Under the pieces are notes generated by a model, which was given only the letters and a program-made list of their open reading frames with translations, was not told the origin of the DNA and ran no database searches. Shown here one piece after another: positions 49,826 through 58,485 of a stretch of 64,000 nucleotides of DNA (positions within the stretch are counted from its first letter, which is position 1; the number at the start of each line of letters is the position of its first letter). The translations under genes and the position numbers were made by a program. The stretch is from contig CAIYQZ010000061.1 in NCBI GenBank assembly GCA_903928495.1, positions 1-64,000 of the forward strand, written 5' to 3'. The DNA is from an uncultured bacterium (GTDB lineage: Bacteria > Pseudomonadota > Gammaproteobacteria > Burkholderiales > Burkholderiaceae_C).

Positions 49826-52516
49826 GTGAGTGACTCATCTCTGCCTCTATTCAGCCACGCAGCCCCTGACAGTCCCACCGAGTTGGTGAAAGAGCTGGCA
49901 GCGGGGACCGCTGCGGGTCACTTTGACGAGCTGCGCAACCCCGCCACAGGTGAATTGCGCCCGCACTGGGAGTCGTTTTTCGGCCATGTCGGGCTGGAAG
50001 GTGTGGGCGAGCTCAACCGGCGCGCCCAGAGTCTGGCCAGGCAACTGCGTGACAACGGCGTCACCTACAACGTTTACGCCGACGCCGCGCACGGCACTCA
50101 ACGCCCGTGGTCGCTCGACCTGTTCCCCATGGTCATCACCCCCGGGTGCTGGGCCGAGATCGAAGCCGGTGTGCTGCAACGCACCAAGCTGCTGAACCTG
50201 ATACTGGCCGACATCTACGGCCCGCGCCAGTTGCTCAAGCGCGCCCTGCTGCCACCCGCGCTGGTGCAGGGCCACCCGGGCTATTTGCGCGCCATGCATG
50301 GCGTGGAGCCGCTGGGCGGCACGTGGCTCAACATCGCGGCCTTCGACCTGGCGCGCGGCCCCGATGGCGGCTGGCGCGTGGTGTCGCAGCGCACGCAGGC
50401 ACCATCCGGGCTGGGCTATTTGCTGGAAAACCGCATTGCCATTGCCAGGCAGTTTCCCAACGCATTTGCGGGCATGAAAGTACAGCGGCTGGCCGCCAGC
50501 TACCAGGCACTGGTGCAAGGCATCAAAGCCATGGCGCCCAATGGGCAGAACGCCCGCATTGCCCTGCTGACGCCTGGCCCGTACAACGAAACGTATTTCG
50601 AGCACGCTTACCTGGCCCGTTACCTGGGCCTGACGCTGGTCGAAGGCAGCGACCTGACGGTGCGTGACCGGCACCTCTACCTGAAAACGCTCAACGGCCT
50701 GGAGCCGGTGGACGCGCTCATCAAGCGCCTGGACGACCAGTGGCTGGACCCTCTTGAGCTGCGCTCCGACTCGGCCCTGGGCGTGCCTGGGCTGTTGCAG
50801 GTCATGCGTGCAGGCAACGTGCTGGTGGCCAATGCCCCCGGCTCCGCGCCGCTGGAGTCCAGCGCGTTGCTGGGTTTTTTGCCCGCCATCAGCCGCGAGT
50901 TGCTGGGTGAAGAGCTGTCCCTGCCTGCACTGCCGACCTGGTGGTGCGGAGAACATGCCGCCATGCAACGGGTGTTGCCGCAGCTCAAAAGCAGCGTGAT
51001 CAAGTCCACCTTCCCGGGGGGCGATGCCACCACCGCGATGGGGCAGCGCCTGGGATCAGATGCGCTTGACCGCCTGACCGGCCGCATTGTCCAGCAGCCC
51101 GACGACTTCACCGTGCAGGCTTACATGCCGCTGGCGCAAACGCCCACATGGGCGGGCGACCTGATTGCGCCGCGCTCGGCCATGCTGCGGGTGTACGTGC
51201 TGGCCGATGGCCCCAACAGCTGGCGCGTGTTGCCCGGCGGCCTGGTGCGACTGGCCCCGCGCGGCGAGCTGATGGCTTCCATGCAAAAAGGCGGCAGCAG
51301 TGCCGATTGCTGGGTGCTGACCGATGGCGAAGTGGACCGCACCAGCCTGCTGCAAAGTGCGCCCAGCACCTTGAGCATGGCGCAGAACAAGCGCCCCGTC
51401 ACCAGCCGTGCGGCAGAAAACCTGTTCTGGCTGGGCCGCTATACCGAGCGCGCCGAAAACAGCGTTCGCCTGGCGCAAATCATCCTGCGCAACCTGCACA
51501 GCGAAGAACACGCCAGCCGCGCCCTGCAAGCCTGGATGTCCAGGCTGGCCCACACACACTCACTTGTGTTGCCCGGTGTGCCCAGCCTGCCGCCTGCCCT
51601 GGTCAACCCAGTGGCATCCTCGGCGTCTGCACCCGCCCGCGCTACCGAGCCCACGGCAACCACACAGAAGCCAGCCCCCAGTCAGGCCCAACGCGTGTTC
51701 GAGCGCTCGCTCATTGCCGCCCTGGGCGACACAGCGGGCAGTTACAGCGTGGGGTTCAACCTGCGTGCTGTGCGCCTGGCGGCAGCCAATGTGCGTGAAC
51801 GCTTGTCCCAGGAACAGCGCAACCTGATCGAGCGTGCCGAATCCGAGTTTTTGGACCAATGCGACGGGCTGGGCGCGGACACCGAATCGGCCCCTCAGGA
51901 AGCGCTCAACGCGCTGGAGGCCGCCAGCGAATGGCTGGCGGGCATCACGGGCGCGCAAACCGACCGCATGGTGCGCGACAACGGCTGGCGCTTGCTGAGC
52001 ATTGGCCGCCACATCGAACGCCTGTGCACCCTGTCATCTGCCATGCACCAGGCGTTTGAAACCGGCAGCGTGCTGGAGTCCCACGGGTTTGAAGCGCTGG
52101 TGGCGCTGTTTGATAGCACGATCACGTTCCACGCGCATTACCAGCAGCGGCGCGACGTGGTGGCACTGCTCGACCTGCTGCTGCTCGACCGCGAGAACCC
52201 TCGCTCGCTGGCTTGGGTACTCGACACCCTGCGCTCCCGTCTGAAAAAGCTGGAGCAAGGCGACCCTGCGTTTGCTCTCGACCTGTGTGCCAACCTGCCC
52301 GACCCCACCAGCTGGGATCTCGCCAGCCTGAGCCAGAGGCACCCCGAGACTCTGCCTGACGCCGCTGCTTCAGAAGCGGTCACCGAAGCAGTGGGTTTCG
52401 ACCAACTCCGCGCTGTGCTGAAAGCCTGCGATGTATCTGCCAAAGCGCTCTCGGACGCACTCAGCCAGCGGCACTTCAGCCACGCTGACCGCGACAACCG
52501 CAGCCTGTTGACCTGA
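49826..52516 (+). CDS. Circularly permuted ATP-grasp/alpha-E fusion protein
   Basis: An 896-residue protein joining the two functions that are separate genes at 41046-43494. The ATP-grasp part (~60-490) has VITPGCWAEIEAGVLQRTKL, QAPSGLGYLLENRIAIAR, IALLTPGPYNETYFEHAYLA and VIKSTFPGGDATTAMG. The loop after VIKSTF is less glycine-rich than in the other paralogue. The alpha-E part (~530-870) starts SRAAENLFWLGRYTERAENS. A Pro/Ala/Thr-rich linker (~590-625) interrupts it. The start is GTG at 49826. It lies 68 bases after the DUF2126 gene and 20 before the next transglutaminase. Confidence 0.92.
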   Translation: MSDSSLPLFSHAAPDSPTELVKELAAGTAAGHFDELRNPATGELRPHWESFFGHVGLEGVGELNRRAQSLARQLRDNGVTYNVYADAAHGTQRPWSLDLFPMVITPGCWAEIEAGVLQRTKLLNLILADIYGPRQLLKRALLPPALVQGHPGYLRAMHGVEPLGGTWLNIAAFDLARGPDGGWRVVSQRTQAPSGLGYLLENRIAIARQFPNAFAGMKVQRLAASYQALVQGIKAMAPNGQNARIALLTPGPYNETYFEHAYLARYLGLTLVEGSDLTVRDRHLYLKTLNGLEPVDALIKRLDDQWLDPLELRSDSALGVPGLLQVMRAGNVLVANAPGSAPLESSALLGFLPAISRELLGEELSLPALPTWWCGEHAAMQRVLPQLKSSVIKSTFPGGDATTAMGQRLGSDALDRLTGRIVQQPDDFTVQAYMPLAQTPTWAGDLIAPRSAMLRVYVLADGPNSWRVLPGGLVRLAPRGELMASMQKGGSSADCWVLTDGEVDRTSLLQSAPSTLSMAQNKRPVTSRAAENLFWLGRYTERAENSVRLAQIILRNLHSEEHASRALQAWMSRLAHTHSLVLPGVPSLPPALVNPVASSASAPARATEPTATTQKPAPSQAQRVFERSLIAALGDTAGSYSVGFNLRAVRLAAANVRERLSQEQRNLIERAESEFLDQCDGLGADTESAPQEALNALEAASEWLAGITGAQTDRMVRDNGWRLLSIGRHIERLCTLSSAMHQAFETGSVLESHGFEALVALFDSTITFHAHYQQRRDVVALLDLLLLDRENPRSLAWVLDTLRSRLKKLEQGDPAFALDLCANLPDPTSWDLASLSQRHPETLPDAAASEAVTEAVGFDQLRAVLKACDVSAKALSDALSQRHFSHADRDNRSLLT

Positions 52517-52536
52517 CCACCCCACCGGCATTGCCC

Positions 52537-53565
52537 ATGCGCCTGCGCATCGTCCACCACACCCACTACCGCTATGCACCCTCTGTGGTGATGGCTCAGC
52601 ACCTGGCGCACCTACGGCCGCTGGTCCTGCCCGACCAGGTGGTGACCGCGCACCACGTGACCATCGAACCCGAGCCCGCACACGTGTCGCAGTCTGAAGA
52701 TGCGTTTGGCAACCAGCGCTGCTTTTTTTCGCTGCAAAGCCCCCACGAAGCCCTGTCGGTGTTGTCTGACTGCGAAGTGGAAACCAGCGCGCCCCAACTG
52801 CTGCCCGAGTCTCCGCCCTGGGAAGACGTGCGCGACGACCTGACCTACCGCGCAGGGGCACCGTACGACCCCGCCAGCGAATTCACCTTTGCTTCCCCCT
52901 TCGCGCCTCGCAGCCCCGTGCTGGCTGACTTTGCACGTCCTGTGTTCGAGCCCGGCGAACCGTTGCTGGACTGCGCACAGGCGCTCATGAGCCGCATTCA
53001 CACCGAAATGACCTACGAAGGTGGCAGCACCGGCGTGAACACGCCCACCCTGGCGGCGCTGGCACAGCGAAAAGGCGTGTGTCAGGACTTTGCCCACATC
53101 ATGATTGGCTGCCTGCGCAGCCTTGGGCTGCCCACGCGCTATGTCAGTGGCTACCTGCTGACGCACCCTCCCGAGGGCCAGCCGCGCATGATCGGGGCAG
53201 ACGCATCACACGCGTGGGTGCAGGTGTATTGCCCGGTGGGCGTCGACTCGACCGAGCAAACCGGTGGGGTGTGGGTGGACTTTGACCCCACGAACAACCG
53301 CAGTGGCTGGGGCAGGCCAGGCGAGGACTATGTGACCCTGGCCGTGGGCCGGGACTTTGGCGATGTGTCACCGCTGCGCGGAGTGATACAGGGCGGCAGC
53401 AGCCACCAGTTGACTGTGGCCGTGACGGTTGCACCGCCGGAAGAACTGGTTGAGGCAGACCTTTTCTGCAGCCGAACCGCCACCCCCAGCACCAGACCAG
53501 CCAGACTGAAGCCAGCGCAACCAAACGTATTTGGTAGCAAACAATCAAATACAGACAGGCGCTAG
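52537..53565 (+). CDS. Transglutaminase family protein
   Basis: A 342-residue cytoplasmic transglutaminase-like protein. The N-terminal beta domain is MRLRIVHHTHYRYAPSV. The core has Cys ~181 (RKGVCQDFAHIMIGCL), His ~226 (DASHAWVQVY) and Asp ~250 (VWVDFDPTNNR), so the triad is complete. Two-stretch TYEGGSTGVNTPTLAALAQR is typical. The last dozen codons and the stop lie in a copy of the dispersed repeat, giving an odd tail (GSKQSNTDRR). It closes the plus-strand set. The paralogous gene at 40107 is frameshifted, so this one may supply the activity. Confidence 0.92.
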   Translation: MRLRIVHHTHYRYAPSVVMAQHLAHLRPLVLPDQVVTAHHVTIEPEPAHVSQSEDAFGNQRCFFSLQSPHEALSVLSDCEVETSAPQLLPESPPWEDVRDDLTYRAGAPYDPASEFTFASPFAPRSPVLADFARPVFEPGEPLLDCAQALMSRIHTEMTYEGGSTGVNTPTLAALAQRKGVCQDFAHIMIGCLRSLGLPTRYVSGYLLTHPPEGQPRMIGADASHAWVQVYCPVGVDSTEQTGGVWVDFDPTNNRSGWGRPGEDYVTLAVGRDFGDVSPLRGVIQGGSSHQLTVAVTVAPPEELVEADLFCSRTATPSTRPARLKPAQPNVFGSKQSNTDRR

Positions 53566-53588
53566 ATGCCAAAAAATCAATTAATTCA
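53533..53588 (+). repeat. Dispersed AGCTG/GCGCT repeat, copy 8
   Basis: Blocks ggtagcaaacaatcaaatac, agacaggcgctagatgcc and aaaaaatcaattaattc. It provides the stop codon of the transglutaminase gene and reaches the stop of the convergent TlpA-like gene. Confidence 0.72.
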
Positions 53589-54143
53589 AGCCCAGAAACG
53601 GGCCAACTGCTCCACGTCTTCCGCAAACATCTGCCCTTTGTCGGCCTGCAACACTTTGCCGTCGCGCCCCAGCACCACGGTGATGGGCAGACCCTTTGGC
53701 TTGGGCAGCGCAGCCTGAAACTCGGGTGTGACCCAGGCTGCCGGGAAGGTATAGCCCCGCTTCTGCAGATACGGCAAGGCGTCTTCCTTTTTGCGGTCCA
53801 CCGACAGGGCCAGCATGTCCATGCCATGCCCCTTGTGCTTCGTCCACAGCTTTTGCATCTCCGGGCTTTGCAGCGCACAAAAAGGACACGTGCTGGCCCA
53901 CCAATAAATCACCAGCACGCGGCCCTTGGCCTGATCGGGTGTGAACACGGTGCCGTCAAAACGTGTGATGCCCGGCAGTTTCAGAACCGCGCCCTCTTCC
54001 GGCAAAGGGGGTGCCTTGGCCTCGCTGGGTGGTGGCCCACCCTGGCCCCACGCCGATGTCGGGACAAACGCAGCGGCGCTACCCAACGCGGCGAGGGAAG
54101 CCGCAGCGCGGGTGTGGTCCAGGAAATCTCGGCGGTTCAACAT
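53586..54143 (-). CDS. TlpA-like periplasmic thioredoxin/redoxin
   Basis: A 185-residue exported thiol-disulfide protein. The N-terminus has a twin-arginine-like signal (LNRRDFLDHTRAAASLAALG, cleavage near SAWG). The thioredoxin-fold domain has the active site CPFC in YWWASTCPFCALQSP and the cis-Pro in KPKGLPITVVLG. The order fits the TlpA/ResA/AhpC-TSA group used in cytochrome c maturation or periplasmic reduction. The ATG at 54143 has AGGA upstream. It is last of a minus-strand run, 10 bases after the thiolase gene. Its electron donor is not visible here. Confidence 0.9.
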   Translation of the reverse strand: MLNRRDFLDHTRAAASLAALGSAAAFVPTSAWGQGGPPPSEAKAPPLPEEGAVLKLPGITRFDGTVFTPDQAKGRVLVIYWWASTCPFCALQSPEMQKLWTKHKGHGMDMLALSVDRKKEDALPYLQKRGYTFPAAWVTPEFQAALPKPKGLPITVVLGRDGKVLQADKGQMFAEDVEQLARFWA

Positions 54144-54153
54144 GGTGGTCCTT

Positions 54154-55338
54154 TCATGCCCGTTCGTACAGGGTGACCACACACGCGCCACCCAAGCCCA
54201 AATTGTGCTGCAAGGCCAGCCGCGCGTCAGGCACCTGCCGCACCCCGGCCTGGCCGCGCAACTGCTGAACCAGCTCGGTGCACTGCGCCAGCCCGGTGGC
54301 GCCCAGCGGGTGGCCTTTGCTGAGCAAACCGCCCGACGGATTGGTGACCACTTGGCCACCGTAGGTGTTGTCGGCATCCCGCACAAAACGTTCGGCGCCG
54401 CCCACGGGGCACAGCCCCAGGGCCTCGTAGCTGATGAGTTCGTTCTGCGCAAAGCAGTCGTGCAATTCCACCACGTCCAGGTCTTGCGGGCCCACGCCGG
54501 CCTGTTCGTACACCTGCTGCGCGGCGGCAGCGGCCATGGAAAAGCCCACCACCTCGCGCATGTCGCGCGCCTCGAAGGTGGCAGGGGTGTCCGTGGTCAT
54601 GGCCTGGGCCCGGATCCGCACCGGGGCATTGAGCCCGTGTTGCCTGGCAAATGACTCCGAACACACCACGGCTGCCGCCGCGCCACAGGTGGGTGGGCAG
54701 GCCATGAGGCGGGTCATCACGCCGTCCCACAGCATGGGGGCAGCCATCACGTCGTCGGTGGTGAGTTCTTTGCGCAGCAGGGCCATGGGGTTGTGCGCGG
54801 CGTGGCGGCTGGCTTTGGCGCGGATGGCGGCGAAGGTCTCCAGCCGGGTGCCGTATTGCTGCATGTGGGCCAGGCCAGCACCACCAAAGTAGCGCAGCGC
54901 CAGCGGAATGTCTGCGCGGCCCACCAGCTCGGCTGTGGCCTGGTCAAACGGGTCAAAGGGCGAGGGCCGGTCAGTGAACACCGCGCCCAGTGCGCCGGGG
55001 TTCATGTGCTCAAAGCCCAGCGCCAGCACACAGTCTGCCGCGCCGCTGGCCACAGCCTGTCGCGCCAGAAACAGCGCGGTGGAACCGGTGGCGCAATTGT
55101 TGTTGACGTTGAAGATGGGTATGCCGGTCATGCCGACGCCGTACAGCGCACGCTGACCGGCGGTGGAGTCGCCGTACACGTAACCCACATACGCCTGCTG
55201 CATGTCGGTGTAGGCCAGCCCGGCGTCGGCCAGGGCGGCGCGCACTGCTTGGGCTGCCATGTCGGGATATGGTGGGTGGGCACCGGGCTTGGCAAACGGT
55301 GTCATGCCGACACCGGCGATGTGAACGGGTTGGGTCAT
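54154..55338 (-). CDS. Thiolase family protein (SCP-x/lipid-transfer type)
   Basis: A 394-residue thiolase-fold protein. The nucleophilic Cys is in NVNNNCATGSTALFLARQA (~85). The second and third catalytic elements are in VELHDCFAQNELISYEALG and GGLLSKGHPLGATGLAQ; the C-terminal Cys-Gly-His block of classical acetyl-CoA acetyltransferases is replaced by LALQHNLGLGGACVVTLYER. This pattern marks the SCP-x-type thiolases acting on branched or steroid-like acyl-CoAs; the exact substrate is unknown. It lies 18 bases after the LprI-like gene on the minus strand. Confidence 0.9.
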   Translation of the reverse strand: MTQPVHIAGVGMTPFAKPGAHPPYPDMAAQAVRAALADAGLAYTDMQQAYVGYVYGDSTAGQRALYGVGMTGIPIFNVNNNCATGSTALFLARQAVASGAADCVLALGFEHMNPGALGAVFTDRPSPFDPFDQATAELVGRADIPLALRYFGGAGLAHMQQYGTRLETFAAIRAKASRHAAHNPMALLRKELTTDDVMAAPMLWDGVMTRLMACPPTCGAAAAVVCSESFARQHGLNAPVRIRAQAMTTDTPATFEARDMREVVGFSMAAAAAQQVYEQAGVGPQDLDVVELHDCFAQNELISYEALGLCPVGGAERFVRDADNTYGGQVVTNPSGGLLSKGHPLGATGLAQCTELVQQLRGQAGVRQVPDARLALQHNLGLGGACVVTLYERA

Positions 55339-55356
55339 GGGAATGAAAATGGGATT

Positions 55357-55734
55357 TCAGTTGGTCAGATCTTCCAACTCCGTTGCGCGGTTGGCGGTAG
55401 CGGACAAGACACAGTCGTTGGCCACCAAACGGGCAGCACTGCCACCCTCGGGGTCGGCGTAAAACTGGCAGTTGGCATCGCGAAAGGCCAGCCAGGCGCG
55501 CTGGGCTGCCAGCAGTTGCTTTTTACGCGGAGCGCTCAAGGGAGCCATAGCGGCCTTGTAGGCTTTGTTGAGCCTGGCGTCCTGACGGACCAACTCGGTG
55601 GCAATGCAGTCTTGCATGGCCGACGTCACACCGCCCGACTTCTCCATGCAAGCCGCATGGACCGCACTGGTGTTGTCGCCTGCGACTGCAACAAGTGGAG
55701 CGAGCAGGCAAATCAGAACCAACGCCTTGTTCAC
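55357..55734 (-). CDS. Small exported DUF1311 (LprI-like) protein
   Basis: A 125-residue periplasmic protein. The signal peptide (NKALVLICLLAPLVAVAG) is followed by a helical domain with four Cys (AACMEKSG, MQDCIATEL, ANCQFYAD, NDCVLSAT) and the core RKKQLLAAQRAWLAFRDANC, which defines DUF1311. Some relatives inhibit lysozyme (LprI). The start is a GTG overlapping the SulP stop by four bases (GTGA), so the two are coupled. The role in this operon is unknown. Confidence 0.85.
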   Translation of the reverse strand: MNKALVLICLLAPLVAVAGDNTSAVHAACMEKSGGVTSAMQDCIATELVRQDARLNKAYKAAMAPLSAPRKKQLLAAQRAWLAFRDANCQFYADPEGGSAARLVANDCVLSATANRATELEDLTN

Positions 55735-57476
55735 GACAACCCCCTGTGTTTCACCAGAATCTCGAAGGCCGCATTGGCAGACAAATGCAAACGTTGCTCC
55801 AAACCAGTCAGCAACGCGGTGCCTTGCATGCGGTCCTGCACGGGGCCCTTCACCTCGGCCAGGTGCAGGACCACGCCGCGTGCGCTCAAGTCGCGCTGCA
55901 AATCGGTCAGGGCTTCCAGGCCAGTCAGGTCTACCCTGTTCACGGCGCTCATGATCAGCACCACGGCACGGGGCTCGCTGAGTTTGGCCAGTTCGGCCAT
56001 CAGCCGGGCTTCGATGGCACGCAAGTTGCCAAAGAATATGCTTTCGTCGATGCGCAGGAACAGCACGCCGGGCAGCGTTTCCACGCCGTGGCGTTCCACG
56101 TTGCGGAAGTGCTCGGTGCCGGCCACACGCCCCACCACTGCGATGTGCGGCGTGCTGGCCCGATACAGCAGCGTGGCCAGCGACAGCGCAATGCCCAGCA
56201 CAATGCCGCCCTGAAGCCCCAGCACCAGCACGCCCAGGGCGGTACCCAGCCATGCCAGGGCGTCGGCCCGGTCGTAGGCCCAAGCACGGCGGAATTCGGC
56301 CACATCGACCATGTTGAGTGCGGCCACCACAATGCTGGCGGCCAGCACGGGCAGCGGTATGCGCGCAAAACCCGCCGTGCCAGCCCACACCAGCGCCAAC
56401 ATGGCAAAAGCCGCCACCACACTGGCCAGGGGCGTTTGAGCACCCGCCGCCACGTTGATGGCGGTGCGTGACAGCCCACCGCCCACCGGCATGCCCCCGG
56501 CCACCGAAGCCACCACATTCGACAGTCCCAGGCCCACCAGCTCCTGGTTGGGGTTGACGCGCTCGCGCCGCTTGATGGCGAGGGCCTGTGCCATGGCGAT
56601 GTTCTGCACGGTGCCAATGAACGCCAGGATGAGGGCGGGCACCACCAGGAGCCCCAGATCGCCCAGGCCGGGCAGCAGCATCCCCAGTTCGGGCAGCCCC
56701 TGCTTGATTTGACCCACCACGGCCACGCCGTGTCGTGTGTCCAGCTCCCAGACGATCACTGCCATCGTTGCCACGGCCACCAGCACCAGGGGCACCAGGC
56801 GCACAGCCATGTCTGCCGCACCCCGCGTCACCCCAAAACGCGTCAGCAACGGCGCCAGGGCCGAGCGGGCAGCCACCAGCACGGCCACCGACACCGCCGC
56901 CAGCGCCACCGTGGGCAGGTGGGCTTGCGGCAGGTGGGCCACCGTGGCGCTCAATTGCCCCCACGCCCCCACGCCAGGTGCCGACACCCCCAGCAGCAGC
57001 TTCATCTGGCTGATCAAAATGAGCCAGGCCGAGCCGGAAATGAAGCCGCTGACCACCGGGCGGCTGAGCAAGCTGGCCAGAAAACCCAGCCGCAACACGC
57101 CCATGGCCAGCACCAAGAGGCCAGACATCAACGCCAGGGCCGCAGCCATGGACACATACTGCGCCGACCCCGGCACTGCGATGGGGCTGAGCACCGAAAA
57201 GGTGACGATGGCCGTGATGGCCACGGGCCCCACTGCCTGCGTCATGCTGCTGCCCACCAAGGCGTAAGCCAACACCGGCAGGATGCTGACGTACAACCCG
57301 GCCTGTGGCGGCAAGCCCGCCAGCAGGGCGTAGGCAAGGCTCTGAGGCAACACCAATACGGCCACCACCACGCCTGCCAGCACATCGGCGCCCTGGTGCT
57401 GGCGCGGGTAGGCGCGCCACCACAAACCCTTGAGCAGGGTGCCCGCGTGTTCAGAAAAGGAGCGCAAAACGGTCAT
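55731..57476 (-). CDS. SulP-family anion transporter with STAS domain
   Basis: A 581-residue inner-membrane protein of the SLC26/SulP family. The start MTVLRSFSEHAGTLLKGLWW is followed by ~12 helices with the signatures LVLPQSLAYALLAGLPPQAG and GGMPVGGGLSRTAINVAAGA. The cytoplasmic STAS domain (VLFLRIDESIFFGNLRAIEA, VVLIMSAVNRVDLTGLEALT) is intact. Members carry sulfate, bicarbonate, fumarate or other anions; the substrate is not predictable here. The ATG at 57476 was chosen over a long upstream extension with no membrane character. It is first of the minus-strand run. Confidence 0.93.
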   Translation of the reverse strand: MTVLRSFSEHAGTLLKGLWWRAYPRQHQGADVLAGVVVAVLVLPQSLAYALLAGLPPQAGLYVSILPVLAYALVGSSMTQAVGPVAITAIVTFSVLSPIAVPGSAQYVSMAAALALMSGLLVLAMGVLRLGFLASLLSRPVVSGFISGSAWLILISQMKLLLGVSAPGVGAWGQLSATVAHLPQAHLPTVALAAVSVAVLVAARSALAPLLTRFGVTRGAADMAVRLVPLVLVAVATMAVIVWELDTRHGVAVVGQIKQGLPELGMLLPGLGDLGLLVVPALILAFIGTVQNIAMAQALAIKRRERVNPNQELVGLGLSNVVASVAGGMPVGGGLSRTAINVAAGAQTPLASVVAAFAMLALVWAGTAGFARIPLPVLAASIVVAALNMVDVAEFRRAWAYDRADALAWLGTALGVLVLGLQGGIVLGIALSLATLLYRASTPHIAVVGRVAGTEHFRNVERHGVETLPGVLFLRIDESIFFGNLRAIEARLMAELAKLSEPRAVVLIMSAVNRVDLTGLEALTDLQRDLSARGVVLHLAEVKGPVQDRMQGTALLTGLEQRLHLSANAAFEILVKHRGLS

Positions 57477-57574
57477 GCGTGAAAGATGCAATAGTCGTTG
57501 ACGTGGTGCCATGCAGCCAAGTTGCAAATGTAGCGGGCTGCGGCCCCGCAAGCCGCCGCGTACCATCCTGCCCC

Positions 57575-57985
57575 ATGACCGATTGGAAAACACGCCAGAT
57601 GATCAAAGCCGCGGGTTGGCCGCTGTCCCCCGACACCCTGGCCCCCGGCACCGACTTCAACGCCGCTCAAGGCAATGGCCTGGTGCCCCTGCACTGGGCG
57701 GTGCAAGGCGGCAAACCCGGCCTGCTGGACTACATGCTGGCCCAGGGGGCCGACGTGAATGCCACACCCCCCGGCGGCCACGGCCTGCTGGCGTGGGCGC
57801 TGGCATCGAAAAACTACCAAAGCGTGATGCTGCTGATCGACCAGCTGAAAGCCACCGGTGCTCCGCCGCCCGATGAGGCCCTGCAAAAACGCCTGACCCA
57901 AGCCTTTGCAGGCAGCCACACCAACGCGAAAAACCGCTTGCAGCAAACGCTGCGCGACTGGCAGCGCATCAGCAAGGGGGGCTGA
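57575..57985 (+). CDS. Small ankyrin-repeat protein
   Basis: A 136-residue cytoplasmic protein. Two ankyrin-like repeats are visible (GNGLVPLHWAVQGGKPGLLDYMLAQGADVNA and the next repeat with GHGLLAWALASKNYQSVMLL, quoted in shortened form: LVPLHWAVQGG, ADVNATPPGGHG). Ankyrin repeats mediate protein binding; there is no enzymatic motif. The ATG at 57575 (MTDWKTRQMIKAAGW) was preferred to an earlier in-frame start that has no repeat. It is divergent from the SulP gene and convergent with arsC, two bases apart at the 3' ends. Confidence 0.8.
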   Translation: MTDWKTRQMIKAAGWPLSPDTLAPGTDFNAAQGNGLVPLHWAVQGGKPGLLDYMLAQGADVNATPPGGHGLLAWALASKNYQSVMLLIDQLKATGAPPPDEALQKRLTQAFAGSHTNAKNRLQQTLRDWQRISKGG

Positions 57986-57987
57986 GT

Positions 57988-58431
57988 TCAGCCTGCGCTG
58001 GCTGCGCCCTTCACGCGCTGGCCCCGCGCATCCACCACCGCCTCGCCGTATTCTTTGGAAAACGCGCCTTGCTGGGCGTTGGGCAGCAAATCGAGCACCA
58101 ACTCCGATGGGCGACACAGCTTCACACCCAGGGGGCTGACCACCAACGGGCGGTTGATGAGGATGGGATGGGTCACCATGAACGCCAACAACTGCTCATC
58201 GGTCCACTTAACGTCGGCCAGGCCCAACTCGGCATACGGCGTGCCTTTTTCGCGGATGAGGGCGCGCACGCCCTGCCCCGTGGCGGCCACCAGCTCGGCC
58301 AAACGGGCCTGGGTGGGCGGGTTCTTGATGTACTCAATGACTTCAGGTTCTTCGCCACTGTTGCGGATGAGCGCCAGCACGTTGCGTGAGGTACCACATT
58401 TGGGGTTGTGGTAGATCGTGATGTTTGACAT
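57988..58431 (-). CDS. arsC: Arsenate reductase, glutaredoxin-dependent
   Basis: A 147-residue enzyme reducing arsenate to arsenite with glutathione/glutaredoxin. Catalytic Cys12 is in TIYHNPKCGTSRN. Arg positions corresponding to the E. coli triad are visible in RALIREKGTPY, ILINRPLVV and LCRPSEL. The length is typical. It is last in the minus-strand arsenic operon, separated from acr3 by a copy of the dispersed repeat. It is of a different fold from the phosphatase-type ArsC domain fused to ArsR upstream, so the operon encodes two unrelated arsenate reductases. Confidence 0.94.
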   Translation of the reverse strand: MSNITIYHNPKCGTSRNVLALIRNSGEEPEVIEYIKNPPTQARLAELVAATGQGVRALIREKGTPYAELGLADVKWTDEQLLAFMVTHPILINRPLVVSPLGVKLCRPSELVLDLLPNAQQGAFSKEYGEAVVDARGQRVKGAASAG

Positions 58432-58485
58432 ATTCAATAGCTACAAAACGAATACAGACATGCGATGGGTGCAGAAAAAGCTTCA
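58431..58485 (+). repeat. Dispersed AGCTG/GCGCT repeat, copy 9
   Basis: Blocks attcaatagctacaaaacg, aatacagacatgcgatggg and tgcagaaaaagc follow the family order. It fills the gap between acr3 and arsC and overlaps the region holding the arsC ribosome-binding site. Confidence 0.68.

Noticed and set aside
55357-57423. A 688-codon minus-strand frame running through the SulP gene
   Set aside because: Only its last 125 codons (the LprI-like protein) are real; the upstream part is a Gly/Arg-rich shadow of the SulP transporter in another frame.
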